The position numbers and the translations under genes were made by a program. Shown in pieces: positions 43,421-54,454 of a DNA stretch of 64,000 bases. Below the pieces are notes generated by a model. It did no database searches. It worked only from the letters and a program-made list of their open reading frames with translations, and had not been told where the DNA came from. The stretch's first letter is position 1. Each line of letters opens with the position of its first letter. This stretch comes from Salinispora tropica CNB-440 (GTDB lineage Bacteria > Actinomycetota > Actinomycetes > Mycobacteriales > Micromonosporaceae), in the NCBI RefSeq assembly GCF_000016425.1, contig NC_009380.1:4344144-4408143 (forward strand), written 5' to 3'.

Positions 43421-43778
43421 GTTCCCTCCATCACCGGATCGGCGCACCGCCGCAACGGCGGGGCGTCCGGCTGTCTCGTGCCAGACCTCCTTGGCCCAGC
43501 AGCCGATTTGCGGGGTACACCATCGCACAGGCGAACGGGGCTTGGCGATAGCTGCCGGTGGTACTTAAATCTCCCTTAAACCACGCGAACCGCCCTCTTA
43601 CTCCTAACTCGGATCGCATCGCCCGTTACCCCGTTAACTCCCACACCCAAATGTACCGGAGCCCGCCGATGCCACCGTGACGAGCACCTTCGGCGCCCGC
43701 TAAGCCCCAATTGCGGGGATAATTGGAGTCGCAGTTCCGTCCGGTCGCCCCACCGGGCCAACACCGAACCAGGACGGG
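43421..43778. other. Intergenic region upstream of pssA
   Basis: 358 bases between the second NUDIX gene and pssA. CTTAAA is repeated at 43564-43569 and 43575-43580, 11 bases apart on a lower-GC patch, a candidate regulatory site for pssA. No small gene was found. Confidence 0.35.
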
Positions 43779-44702
43779 TCAGCGGAGCTCGGCGACCGTC
43801 CGGGCAGCGATATCACTGAGCCGAAGCCCCGTGAGCTCGGCGACGGTAAACCAGCTCGCGCGCGCGGTCGACCCCCCGGCCAGCTCCAGCACCCGCGCCT
43901 CGGTCGGCTCATCCACCACCACCGTGTAGATGGCCCGAACGGTGTGCCAGTCCAACGGATACCCCTCCGGCCCGACCGCCATCGGGTTGTGGAAGCTGTC
44001 CACGCCGACCAACTCGACGACCCGACCGACCTGGCCGGACTCCTCCACCAACTCGCGGAGCAGCCCCGTCTCCGGCGCCTCACCGTAGTCGGTGCCCCCG
44101 CCGGGCAGGTGCCAGCTGCCAGCGCCTGGGTAGCCCTCCGCGATCAGCGTCAACAGGACCCGACCGGCCGGGTCGGTGACCAGCCCGTACGCGCCGAATC
44201 GGTGCCGCCGAGCGGTCGGCGCCGGAGCGGTCGCCGCCAGCGGCAACGCGCTGGACGGTCCCGGCGGCAGGAGCGTGCCCGACAGGCCGAGCACATCCGC
44301 CGTGAACGGCATCACGGGTACCGCCGCCGCCGAGTCGGGCGTGAACCACCGCAGCCTGTCGCCGCCGCCCTGCTCCGGCCGGAACACTCTACCCGTCGTC
44401 GCGGTCACGTCGAACACCAGCCGGTCGGTGTGTACCCCGACTCCGGCGGAGAAGGTAGCCACATCGGCTACCACCGCCCGGACGCCCGCCACCGTCACCG
44501 CCACCCCGGTCTCCTCGGCGAACCCGCGGACTACCGCGGTGGCGGGATGCTCGGCGTGCCGCACCCTGCTGCCCGGCAGCCGCCAGGCATCCCAATCCGG
44601 GCCTCCGCCCGAGCCACGTGCGAGTAGCACCTGCCCGCCGTCGTCCCGCAGCACCCCATATGCCGCTATCCACCGCTGCTGCACCCTGCCCCCGCCCTGC
44701 AC
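43779..44702 (-). CDS. Double-NUDIX hydrolase, paralogue B
   Basis: A 307-residue protein with two NUDIX domains. The second (~170-300) has a full box, GGGTDYGEAPETGLLRELVEESG. The first (~10-130) has a changed box, RHAEHPATAVVRGFAEETGV, with Gly in place of the usual Glu after Arg, so it may bind rather than hydrolyse. NUDIX enzymes cleave nucleoside diphosphate linked compounds; the substrate is unknown. GTG 44702 or 44684 could be the start. It sits 61 bases downstream of a paralogue of the same double build. Confidence 0.85.
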   Translation of the reverse strand: MQGGGRVQQRWIAAYGVLRDDGGQVLLARGSGGGPDWDAWRLPGSRVRHAEHPATAVVRGFAEETGVAVTVAGVRAVVADVATFSAGVGVHTDRLVFDVTATTGRVFRPEQGGGDRLRWFTPDSAAAVPVMPFTADVLGLSGTLLPPGPSSALPLAATAPAPTARRHRFGAYGLVTDPAGRVLLTLIAEGYPGAGSWHLPGGGTDYGEAPETGLLRELVEESGQVGRVVELVGVDSFHNPMAVGPEGYPLDWHTVRAIYTVVVDEPTEARVLELAGGSTARASWFTVAELTGLRLSDIAARTVAELR

Positions 44703-44763
44703 CGCATCAATGAGAAGCTCGCCGCGAACCGACGATAGCGCCGGGAACGCCGGGCCGGAGCGG

Positions 44764-45711
44764 TCAGGTCAGCCGGGCGGCCTGGACCGCCTCGGCCGTC
44801 ACCTCGGTCAGCCGATCGACCGGGAGGGCGCCCAGCTCCTCCTTCTCGAACCAGCGAGCCTCACAGGTGGACCCGCCGACGTCGATCACGGTGGGCGGGG
44901 CGGGGCGGTCAACCACGACCCGGTAGAAGGCGCGGACCCCGTGCCAGTCGATCGGGTAGCCCTCCGGACCGAGCGAGGCGGCGTCCCGGTGGCTCGCCAC
45001 GCCAAGTAGCTCGACCAACCGCCCGGTCTGCCCGGTCTCCTCGACCAACTCACGGATGAGGGCCGTGCCTGGCTGCTCACCGTAGTCCGTTCCACCACCC
45101 GGCAGGTGCCAGCAGCCGGCGCCCGGGTACCCGTCCGAGACCCGGGTGAGCAGGACCCGCTCGTCTGGGTCGGTGACGACCGCGTACGCGGCGAAGCGCT
45201 GTGCCCGGTGCAGGCCGTCCGGCCCCTCGACCGCGTAGAAGGAGGGGAACTCGGGCGGCTCGTCCGGCACGATGTCCGCCGACGAGGCGGACAGGCCGAG
45301 GGCCCGCGCCGTGAACGAGCGCAGGGGCAGCTCGCGGGCCTGCTCAAGGGTGAACCAACGGGCCAGGTCGGTGGGCTGATCAACCCGGTCGGCGAGCGTC
45401 CCGCCCCGCACCGACACCTGGTAGAGCAGGCGGTCGGTGTGGATCGTGATTCCCCGCTCGGGCAAGGCTCGCATGTCGGCGAGCACGTCGGTGAGGGCGG
45501 CGACACTGACCGACAGCCCGGTCTCGGCGGCGGTCTCCCGCACGACCGTGTCGCAGGGGTCCTCGCCGTGGTCGACCGCGCCCCCGGGCAACGACCACGT
45601 ACCGGGTGTGCCGGAGCGCTGCGACGCGCGGACCAGCAGCACCTGACCGACTGAATTTACACAAACCGCGTACGCCGCGATCCTACGAAGCGGCTCCAGC
45701 ATGAGGGTCAC
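44764..45711 (-). CDS. Double-NUDIX hydrolase, paralogue A
   Basis: About 315 residues with two NUDIX domains. The first box is GGAVDHGEDPCDTVVRETAAETG, near-canonical. The second is GGGTDYGEQPGTALIRELVEETG, canonical. The second domains of A and B are very alike (YPGAGCWHLPGGGTDYGE, GPEGYPIDWHGVRAFYRVVV against YPGAGSWHLPGGGTDYGE, GPEGYPLDWHTVRAIYTVVV), so the genes arose by duplication of an already double gene. GTG 45711 is taken; ATG 45702 is possible. The long upstream frame extension is non-coding. Confidence 0.86.
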   Translation of the reverse strand: MTLMLEPLRRIAAYAVCVNSVGQVLLVRASQRSGTPGTWSLPGGAVDHGEDPCDTVVRETAAETGLSVSVAALTDVLADMRALPERGITIHTDRLLYQVSVRGGTLADRVDQPTDLARWFTLEQARELPLRSFTARALGLSASSADIVPDEPPEFPSFYAVEGPDGLHRAQRFAAYAVVTDPDERVLLTRVSDGYPGAGCWHLPGGGTDYGEQPGTALIRELVEETGQTGRLVELLGVASHRDAASLGPEGYPIDWHGVRAFYRVVVDRPAPPTVIDVGGSTCEARWFEKEELGALPVDRLTEVTAEAVQAARLT

Positions 45712-45855
45712 AGAGCCAAATTCTCCCCGCTGCCCGCCACAGACGCCGAAAAGGGTCGGATTCATGACTCCCGGCTCGCGGATGAGGGACAGATCAGGGT
45801 AAGGGCCCGGGGAATCACCGAGGTCGCCCGGAGTGGGGCGGCGCACCATGAAGAC

Positions 45856-46173
45856 ATGACGAGCACCGGAACGTCCCAGCCCCCGTACAAACAGCTTCGT
45901 CGCCCCACCACCGACCGGATGATCGCCGGGGTGGCCAGTGGCATCGGCCGCTACTTCAACGTCGACCCCACGCTGGTCCGGGTCATCTTCGCGGTGATCG
46001 GCCTGCTCACCGGCGGGATCGCGGTACTCGCGTACCCGATCATGTGGTTCCTGATTCCGGCGGAGCCGGCGGACGCGCCGGCCTGGCCGCACCCGGGGAC
46101 AGTCGGGGCAACCACCGCTACCCCCACCTGGCCAGGGCCGGGGCCGCAGCCGCCGGCTCCCCCCGTCAGATGA
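45856..46173 (+). CDS. Small PspC domain membrane protein
   Basis: A 105-residue protein with one PspC domain: KQLRRPTTDRMIAGVASGIG, YFNVDPTLVRVIFAVIGLL, and a helix ending YPIMWFLIP, then a Pro/Thr tail. PspC proteins sense membrane stress. It is the third PspC domain in the window, after those at 37.9-40.7 kb. It ends 7 bases from the convergent guaA end with no terminator between. Confidence 0.88.
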   Translation: MTSTGTSQPPYKQLRRPTTDRMIAGVASGIGRYFNVDPTLVRVIFAVIGLLTGGIAVLAYPIMWFLIPAEPADAPAWPHPGTVGATTATPTWPGPGPQPPAPPVR

Positions 46174-46179
46174 GCGCGA

Positions 46180-47734
<1,555 letters not shown>

Positions 47735-47833
47735 GTGCAGAAAGCCTACCCACCGACACGCCCGACGCCGACTCGGGACCCGAGTCGGCGGAGCGACCCC
47801 GCCTACCGGGCAGCGCCGAGGTCTCCGCCGGCG

Positions 47834-49525
47834 CTACCGCAGCGCACCGGGGGCGTCAGCTGGCACCGCCGGATGACGTGGGGCCACCGGGGGCAGCCGG
47901 ACGTACCGGGAGCCGAGCGGAGGGCGGGGATCCGGGTCCCCCTTGTTCGGCCAGAACGACAGGGCCCGCTCGGCCTGGGCGGTGATGGTCAGGCTCGGAT
48001 TCACCCCGAGATTGGCCGAGACCGCCGCGCCGTCGACGACGTGCAGCCCGGGGTGGCCGTACACCCGTTGCCACGGGTCCACCACGCCGTCGTCCTCGGT
48101 GGCGCCGATCACCGCGCCGCCCAGGAAGTGCGCGGTCACCGGGACGTTGAACGGTTCGGTGAGCGAACCACCCGGCACCCCGTTGATCTCCTCGGCCAGA
48201 AGCCGAACCGCCCGGTTGCCGGCCGGTATCCAGGTCGGGTTCGGCTCTCCGTGACCCGGTTCGCAGACGAGTCGACGACCGCCGAGCCCGCGACGTAGCC
48301 GGGTGGTCAACGAATTGTCCGCCGACTGCATGACCAGGGCGATCACCGTGCGCTCGGACCAGTTGCGGACCGACAGCATCCCCGCCGCAGCACGTGGCTG
48401 CCGCACGAGATTGCCCAGCCAGCGACGTACCCGACGCGGGCCGCCGTCCACCAACAGAGACTGGAGCAGTCCCATCGCGTTCGAGCCCCGGCCATAGCGG
48501 ACCGGTTCGATGTGGGTCTGCGGATCGGGGTGGAACGAACTCGTGATCGCCACCCCTTCGGTGAAGTCGACCCCGGCCGCCCGCGCCGTCCTCCGGGGCA
48601 CCGAGGCACCGAGGATCGCCTCCGAGTTGGTTCGGGTCAACACTCCAAGGCGGGACGAGAGCCGTGGCAGAGTGCCAGCCACCTTCATCCCGTGCAGCAG
48701 GCGCTGGGTACCCAACGCGCCGGCGGCAAAGACCACCTGGTCGGCGTGGATCACCTGCGAGCGCCCCCGCAGCCAGGAGCCGGTACGCCGGGTGTGCACC
48801 GCGTACCCGCCCCCCTCGACCGGCACGACGGCGGTCACGGTCGTCAACGGATGCACCCGCGCACCGAGCCGCTCGGCCAGCCACAGGTAGTTCTTGGCCA
48901 GCGTGTTCTTCGCGCCGAGCCGACACCCCGTCATGCAGGCGCCACAGTGCGTGCAGCCGGTACGCTCCGGCCCCGCCCCGCCAAAGTACGGATCGGGCAC
49001 GCGCTGACCCGGCCGGCCGAGGTACACCCCGACCGGGGTGGCCCGGAAGGTGTGCCCGACCCCCATCCGCTCCGCCACCGATCGCATCGCCCGGTCCGAC
49101 CCGGTGGTCTCCGGGTACGTGGTGACGCCGAGCATTCGCTTCGCCTGATCGAAGTGGCGGGTCAACTCCTCCCGCCAGTCGGTGATGTCCCGCCACTGCG
49201 GGTCCTCGAAGAAGGCGTCCAGCGGCTCGTACAGGGTGTTCGCGTAGACCAGGGAGCCGCCGCCCACTCCAGCCCCGGAGAGCACCAGCACGCCACCCGC
49301 CCGACGCTGACCCGCCCGCAGCAGCGTGATCCGCTGTAGGCCGTAGCAGCCCAGGAACGGCGCCCAGACGAAGCGACGCAGCTGCCAGGACGTCCGTGGG
49401 AAGTCGCCATCGGCGAAGCGCCGGCCCGCCTCCAGCACCCCGACCCGGTAGCCCTTCTCGGCCAGCCGCAACGCGGCGACGCCACCGCCGAAGCCGGACC
49501 CGATGACAACCACGTCGTACCGCAT
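47834..49525 (-). CDS. GMC-type FAD oxidoreductase (cholesterol-oxidase-like)
   Basis: A 563-residue flavoenzyme. The N-terminal FAD loop is VVIGSGFGGGVAALRLAEKG; a second FAD segment is GAGVGGGSLVYANTL, and the C-terminal GMC part has HFLGGAVIGATEDDG and NLGVNPSLTITAQAERA. A Cys cluster CTHCGACMTGC near residue 190 suggests an iron-sulfur or redox site found in this actinobacterial subgroup. Mycobacterial ChoD lies beside guaB3 in the same way. Substrate is probably a sterol-like or other alcohol; cholesterol oxidation is not shown. ATG 49525. Confidence 0.85.
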   Translation of the reverse strand: MRYDVVVIGSGFGGGVAALRLAEKGYRVGVLEAGRRFADGDFPRTSWQLRRFVWAPFLGCYGLQRITLLRAGQRRAGGVLVLSGAGVGGGSLVYANTLYEPLDAFFEDPQWRDITDWREELTRHFDQAKRMLGVTTYPETTGSDRAMRSVAERMGVGHTFRATPVGVYLGRPGQRVPDPYFGGAGPERTGCTHCGACMTGCRLGAKNTLAKNYLWLAERLGARVHPLTTVTAVVPVEGGGYAVHTRRTGSWLRGRSQVIHADQVVFAAGALGTQRLLHGMKVAGTLPRLSSRLGVLTRTNSEAILGASVPRRTARAAGVDFTEGVAITSSFHPDPQTHIEPVRYGRGSNAMGLLQSLLVDGGPRRVRRWLGNLVRQPRAAAGMLSVRNWSERTVIALVMQSADNSLTTRLRRGLGGRRLVCEPGHGEPNPTWIPAGNRAVRLLAEEINGVPGGSLTEPFNVPVTAHFLGGAVIGATEDDGVVDPWQRVYGHPGLHVVDGAAVSANLGVNPSLTITAQAERALSFWPNKGDPDPRPPLGSRYVRLPPVAPRHPAVPADAPGALR

Positions 49526-49594
49526 GCACGCATCATTACCGACCGGTAGGAATCGCGCCAGAGGTAGCTCGGCCCTGTTCGGGGTAGCTCAGCC

Positions 49595-51007
49595 CTATTC
49601 AGGGATGACGGGCCGGGTGGTACCGGAGAGCCAGGCACCGAAGAGACCGTCGAGCTGCTCCCCACCGACCCGCTCGGCCAACTCGATGAAGTCATCGGTG
49701 GTGCCGTTGCCGTCGCGCCGCTCGGCCGTCCAGGCTCGCAGGATGGCAAAGAAGGCGTCGTCGCCGACCGTCCGCCGCAGCGCGTGCACGGTCAGCGCCC
49801 CACGCTGGTAGACGGCGGTGCCGAACATCTGATCCGGCCCCGGGTCCAGAGTCGGCAGCGACCAGTCCGTCACCGCGTACTGGTCCTCGAAGATGCGCTG
49901 CACCGACCGACCCCCCTGGTGCTCCTCCCAGAGCCACTCGGCGTAGGTGGCGAAGCCCTCGTTCAGCCAGATGTCCCGCCACCGGGTTACCGCCACGCTG
50001 TCGCCGAACCACTGGTGCGCCAGTTCGTGGACGACCACACCAAAGTTGGGCCGCCCGCTGCGGAAGAAGCCGGGGCCGTACACCGGGCGGGACTGCGTCT
50101 CCAACGCGTACCCCACCCGCGGGTCGACGACCGCCACCCCGCCGTAGGAGTCGAACGGGTACGGCCCGAAGTGCTCGGCCAGGAAGTCGGCGATCTCGCC
50201 GGTGCGGGCCAGCGAGACGGCCTCCGGGCTGCTCTCCGAGAGCTGCTCCGGCACGGCGGTGACGATCGGCTTCCCAGCGTGGGTGCCGATCTCCACCCGG
50301 TAGGCGCCGATCACCAAGGTGGTCAGGTAGCTCGCCATCGGGGCCCGCTGCGCCCAGCGCCAGGTGGTTCGGCCGCCGGCGCTGCTCCGCTCCCCGGGCA
50401 CCCCGTTGCTGAGCGCGGCGAGCCCGGCCGGGACGGTGACCTCGATGTCGTACGTTGCCTTGTCGCTCGGATGGTCGTTCACCGGAAACCAGGCGGCGGC
50501 CGAGTACGGCTGGCCGAGCGCGATCGCGCCGTCTTCGGTGTGCAGGAATCCGCCGCCGCCCAGCGGACCGTTCGGCCGGGTGCCGGGGCGGCCGGCGTAC
50601 TCGACCGCGACAGTGAAACGGCTGCCCTCGGCCAACCCCCGCGCTGGCGTCACCACCAGTTCGTCGCCGTCGTGGCGGTGCCGGGCCCGGTCACCATCCA
50701 CCCCGACCGCCGTGACCTCCAGACCCTGCAGGTCCAGGTTGAACCGGGACAGCGGTTGGGTGGCGACGGCGGTGACCGCCGCCTGCCCCAGGAGCCGGTC
50801 GCTGGCCGGGTCGTAGTCGACGGCGAGCCGGTAGTGCTCCACGTCGTACCCGCCGTTGCCGGCGCCGGGCACGTACGGGTCACCCACGTCGAGCGCGCCC
50901 GGGCGGAAGTCGCCGCCCTGATCCGTCGCCGAGCAGCCGATGAGTAGGGCCGCCGCCGCGATGACGACGGCGAGGCCGGGTCGAACCCGGGCGGAGGTGG
51001 ACCACAC
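49595..51007 (-). CDS. M1 family metallopeptidase lipoprotein
   Basis: A 470-residue exported peptidase. Signal peptide ends LLIGCS (Cys25, lipidated). The N-terminal beta domain has YRLAVDYDPASDRLLG. The Zn site is HELAHQWFGDSVAV plus the distal Glu in NEGFATYAEWLWEEH, and the substrate loop GPLGGGGFLHTEDGA occupies the position of GAMEN-type exopeptidase motifs but differs. It lacks the long C-terminal helical domain of aminopeptidase N, so it is a short M1 type, probably acting on peptides at the cell surface. Confidence 0.9.
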   Translation of the reverse strand: MWSTSARVRPGLAVVIAAAALLIGCSATDQGGDFRPGALDVGDPYVPGAGNGGYDVEHYRLAVDYDPASDRLLGQAAVTAVATQPLSRFNLDLQGLEVTAVGVDGDRARHRHDGDELVVTPARGLAEGSRFTVAVEYAGRPGTRPNGPLGGGGFLHTEDGAIALGQPYSAAAWFPVNDHPSDKATYDIEVTVPAGLAALSNGVPGERSSAGGRTTWRWAQRAPMASYLTTLVIGAYRVEIGTHAGKPIVTAVPEQLSESSPEAVSLARTGEIADFLAEHFGPYPFDSYGGVAVVDPRVGYALETQSRPVYGPGFFRSGRPNFGVVVHELAHQWFGDSVAVTRWRDIWLNEGFATYAEWLWEEHQGGRSVQRIFEDQYAVTDWSLPTLDPGPDQMFGTAVYQRGALTVHALRRTVGDDAFFAILRAWTAERRDGNGTTDDFIELAERVGGEQLDGLFGAWLSGTTRPVIPE

Positions 51008-51056
51008 CGGTCGAGCCTAACCACCCGACCGGCGCGACGACGCCCCTCCGCGCTGC

Positions 51057-52220
51057 CTAACGGTCCAGGACCAGGCCGACCTTCTGGAACTCCTTGAGGT
51101 CACGGTAGCCACACTTGGCCATCGCCCGGCGCAGCCCGCCGAAGAGGTTGAGCTGGCCATCCGGCTCGTCGGCCGGGCCGTACAGCAGCCGTTCCATCGA
51201 GCCGACCGGCTCGCCGGCGGCCTCGAAGGCGCCCCGGGGCAGCGACGGGTGGCTGGCGGCCGAGTGCCACCAGGCGCCGCCGGCCGGCGCCTCCGGGCAG
51301 AGCGAGAGCGGCTCACCCAGCATCACCGCGTCGGCGCCGCAGCCAAGTGCCTTGGCGATGTCACCGGACGTCCGGATATCGCCGTCGGCGATCAGGTGGA
51401 CGTAGCGGCCGCCGGTCTCGTCCAGGTAGTCCCGACGCGCCGCCGCGGCGTCGGCGATCGCGGTGGCCATCGGCACCCGGATGCCGAGCACCGATTCGGT
51501 GGTCGACCAGTCGTCGCCGCCGATCCCCACGATCACCCCGGCCGCGCCGGTGCGCATCAGGTGCAGGGCGGTCTTGTAGTCGGTGCAGCCGCCGACGACC
51601 ACCGGCAGGTCGAGGTCGGCGATGAACTCCTTGAGGTTCAGCGGCTCGTCGGTGGTGGAGACGTGTTCGGCGGAGACGATGGTGCCCTGGATCACCAGGA
51701 TGTCCACCCCGGCGTCGAGGATCACCGGGGCGAGCGCCAGGGTGTGCTGCGGTGAGACCCGGACCGCCACCGTCTGGCCGCCGGACCGCAGCTCACGGAC
51801 CCGCTCGGCGATCAGGTCCGCGCGGATCGGCTCGGCGTAGACCTCCTGAAGCCGTCGGGTGTGGTGCGGCCGGGTCGCGCCGGCGCGGGTGGGGTGGGCC
51901 GACGGGTCCGTGGCGTCCTCGGCCAGGCTGGCCAGCTCCTCCAGCACCTTCGCCGGGTTCTCGTACCGGGTCCACAGACCTTCCACGTTGAGCACACCGA
52001 GGCCACCGAGCTGGCCGAGCCGCACCGCCGAGGCCGGACTCATCGTCGCGTCGGAGGGGTGGCCGACGCAGGGAATGCCGAACGGGTACGCGTCGAGCTG
52101 CCAGGCCGTCGACACGTCGTCGACGTCCCGGGTACGGCGGCTCGGCACGATCGCGATGTCGTCCAGGTGGTAACCGCGCTGCGCGGTCTTGCCCAGCCCG
52201 ATCTCGACCACGTCACGCAT
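51057..52220 (-). CDS. guaB3: GuaB3 family IMP-dehydrogenase-related protein
   Basis: A 387-residue TIM-barrel protein of the GuaB3 group, lacking CBS domains. It begins MRDVVEIGLGKTAQRGYHLD and has GGCTDYKTALHLMRTGAAGV. The loop that in IMP dehydrogenase holds the catalytic Cys reads GIGGDDWSTTESVLG, with no Cys. Some cyanobacterial GuaB3 proteins are GMP reductases, but chemistry here is doubtful without that residue. It lies 30 bases after guaB and is conserved in this position in actinobacteria. Confidence 0.9.
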   Translation of the reverse strand: MRDVVEIGLGKTAQRGYHLDDIAIVPSRRTRDVDDVSTAWQLDAYPFGIPCVGHPSDATMSPASAVRLGQLGGLGVLNVEGLWTRYENPAKVLEELASLAEDATDPSAHPTRAGATRPHHTRRLQEVYAEPIRADLIAERVRELRSGGQTVAVRVSPQHTLALAPVILDAGVDILVIQGTIVSAEHVSTTDEPLNLKEFIADLDLPVVVGGCTDYKTALHLMRTGAAGVIVGIGGDDWSTTESVLGIRVPMATAIADAAAARRDYLDETGGRYVHLIADGDIRTSGDIAKALGCGADAVMLGEPLSLCPEAPAGGAWWHSAASHPSLPRGAFEAAGEPVGSMERLLYGPADEPDGQLNLFGGLRRAMAKCGYRDLKEFQKVGLVLDR

Positions 52221-52250
52221 GAGGACTCCAGACGGTAGGGGGTGGTGGGG

Positions 52251-53813
52251 TCAGCGGGTGTGGTAGTTGGGTGCCTCAGCGACCATCTGGATGTCGTGCG
52301 GGTGGCTCTCCTTGAGCCCGGCCGCGGTGATCCGGATGAGCTGTCCGCGCCGGTGCAGCTCGGAAACGCTCTCCGCGCCGGCGTACCCCATCGCCAGGCG
52401 CAACCCGCCGACCAGCTGATGGGCTACCTGGGCGAGCGGACCCCGGTACGGCACCTGACCCTCGACACCCTCGGGGACGAGCTTGTCGTCGCTGGTGACA
52501 TCCTGCTGGAAGTAGCGGTCCTTCGAGTACGACCGGACCTGGCCCCGAGACTGCATCGCGCCCAGCGAGCCCATCCCCCGGTAGGCCTTGTACTGCTTGC
52601 CGTTGATGAAGATCAGCTCGCCGGGGCTCTCCGCGCAGCCGGCGAGCAGACCGCCCAGCATCACCGTGTCGGCACCGGCCACCAGCGCCTTGGCGATGTC
52701 CCCGGAGTACTGGATGCCGCCGTCGCCGATGACCGGAACGCCGGCCGGTCGGGCGGCCCGTGCCGCCTCCATGATCGCGGTCACCTGCGGCACACCGACG
52801 CCGGCCACGATCCGCGTCGTGCAGATCGCTCCCGGCCCGACCCCCACCTTGACGCCGTCCACACCGGCCTCGATGAGTGCCTTCGCCCCCGCGTAGGTGG
52901 CGACGTTACCGCCGACGACATCGACGCTGGCATCCTTCTTGATCCGGGCGACCATCTCCAGCACCGCGCGTTGGTGGCCGTGCGCGGTGTCCACGATCAG
53001 TACGTCCACGCCGGCGTCCACCAGGGCACGGGCCCGCTTGTACGCGTCCTCGCCCACACCGACGGCGGCGGCGACGCGAAGCCGGCCGGCGGAGTCCTTG
53101 GTGGCGTTCGGGTACTGCTCACTCTTGGTGAAGTCCTTGACGGTGATCAGGCCGCGCAGCTTGCCGGCGCCGTCGACGATCGGCAACTTCTCGACCTTGT
53201 GCTGCTGCAACAGGCCGAGCGCGTCCTCCTTGCTGACTCCGACCGGGGCGGTGACCAACGGGGTCCGGGTCATGATCTCGCGGACCGGTGTGGCCGGGTC
53301 GGAGACGAAGCGCATGTCGCGGTTGGTGACGATGCCGACCAGTTGCCCGTCGCCGTCGACCACCGGCACACCGGAGATCCGGTACTGCCCACAGAGCGTG
53401 TCCACGTCCTGGAGGGTGTCGTCCGGGCCGGCGGTCACCGGATTGGTGATCATGCCGGACTCGGAGCGCTTCACCAGGTCAACCTGGAGCGCCTGGTCCT
53501 CCACGGAGAGATTGCGGTGCAGCACGCCGATCCCGCCCTGGCGGGCCATGGCGATCGCCATCCGGCCCTCCGTCACCGTGTCCATCGCGCTGGACAGCAG
53601 TGGGATGTTCAGCTCGACGGTGCGGGTGAGCTTCGTACGGGTGTTCACCCGACTCGGCACGACATCCGACCCGCCCGGCTGGAGCAACACGTCGTCGAAG
53701 GTCAGACCGAGTGGAACCACCCGAGCCGAACCGGCGGGCAGCTCCGGCAGGTGACCGCCCAGCTCGCCGTTGTCGGCGTCGGTCGGTTGAACTGTGCTGG
53801 GCGAATTTTCCAC
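52251..53813 (-). CDS. guaB: IMP dehydrogenase
   Basis: A 520-residue enzyme oxidising IMP to XMP, the committed step to GMP. The catalytic loop is VGPGAICTTRIVAGVG, with Cys. Two CBS domains sit between (about 115-230: SGVPVVDGDGQLVGIVTNRD, LPIVDGAGKLRGLITVKD), and the phosphate site is IGDGGIQYSGDIAKAL. Start ATG 53813 with an acidic leader. It is first in the guaB-guaB3 unit and is divergent from the DUF5319 gene. Confidence 0.97.
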   Translation of the reverse strand: MENSPSTVQPTDADNGELGGHLPELPAGSARVVPLGLTFDDVLLQPGGSDVVPSRVNTRTKLTRTVELNIPLLSSAMDTVTEGRMAIAMARQGGIGVLHRNLSVEDQALQVDLVKRSESGMITNPVTAGPDDTLQDVDTLCGQYRISGVPVVDGDGQLVGIVTNRDMRFVSDPATPVREIMTRTPLVTAPVGVSKEDALGLLQQHKVEKLPIVDGAGKLRGLITVKDFTKSEQYPNATKDSAGRLRVAAAVGVGEDAYKRARALVDAGVDVLIVDTAHGHQRAVLEMVARIKKDASVDVVGGNVATYAGAKALIEAGVDGVKVGVGPGAICTTRIVAGVGVPQVTAIMEAARAARPAGVPVIGDGGIQYSGDIAKALVAGADTVMLGGLLAGCAESPGELIFINGKQYKAYRGMGSLGAMQSRGQVRSYSKDRYFQQDVTSDDKLVPEGVEGQVPYRGPLAQVAHQLVGGLRLAMGYAGAESVSELHRRGQLIRITAAGLKESHPHDIQMVAEAPNYHTR

Positions 53814-53995
53814 GATTGCTCCCCTGAGCTGCTCGAACGGGCTTCAGCGAGGTGGCGCGGGCGGGCACCGGCAGATACCGGGTAGCGGCGCTTCGCCCCA
53901 TCGTACCTATCGGCTGGCCGCGCCCCCGCTGCCGGCGGGCAGGTCCCGCACGCCCAGGGCGGGCGGCGATCGAGCGTTGGGTCTACGGTGAGGGG

Positions 53996-54403
53996 GTGCA
54001 CGACGATCCCATCGATCCCTTTAACGGAGACCCAGCCGACTCGGCGGCGGGCCGGCCCGATCCCGCCGACGCTGAGCTCGACCCGCTGAGCGACGCCGAG
54101 CGGCAGGAGGTGTTGGAGGACCTCGCCGACCTGGAGATCTATCAGGCACTGCTGGCGCCGATCGGGGTACGCGGCCTGGTGATCAAGTGCGAGGACTGCC
54201 GGGAGCCGCACTACTTCGGCTGGGATCTGCTTCGAGGCAACCTGCGTCACCTCCTCAGCTCCGGGCACCCCCGGGTGCACGAGCCGGCGTACGACCCCGA
54301 TCCGGATCACTACGTGACCTGGGACTATGCCCGCGGGTACGCCGACGGGGTGCACGACACGCTGAGCGAAGGCACCGACGAGGAGCCGGACTCCAACCGC
54401 TGA
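53996..54403 (+). CDS. DUF5319 family protein
   Basis: A 135-residue acidic, soluble protein of the actinobacterial DUF5319 family. The core is ERQEVLEDLADLEIYQALLA, a Cys pair in IKCEDCREPHYFGWDLLRGN, and VTWDYARGYADGVHD. Its mycobacterial relative (Rv3412) is divergent from guaB in the same way. Function is unknown; the CxxC could hold a metal. GTG 53996 with a purine-rich GGTGAGGGG just before it. Upstream in-frame sequence to 53852 overlaps the guaB promoter region and is not coding-like. Confidence 0.88.
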   Translation: MHDDPIDPFNGDPADSAAGRPDPADAELDPLSDAERQEVLEDLADLEIYQALLAPIGVRGLVIKCEDCREPHYFGWDLLRGNLRHLLSSGHPRVHEPAYDPDPDHYVTWDYARGYADGVHDTLSEGTDEEPDSNR

Positions 54404-54454
54404 TCCCGGCGCTCGACCGGTCCCGAACGGATCGACCGATACGTCAACGACGCA

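Noticed and set aside
53852..53995. Longer DUF5319 protein starting at 53852
   Set aside because: The extra residues are Arg/Pro-rich, overlap the guaB leader region and are not typical of the family; GTG 53996 has a ribosome site.
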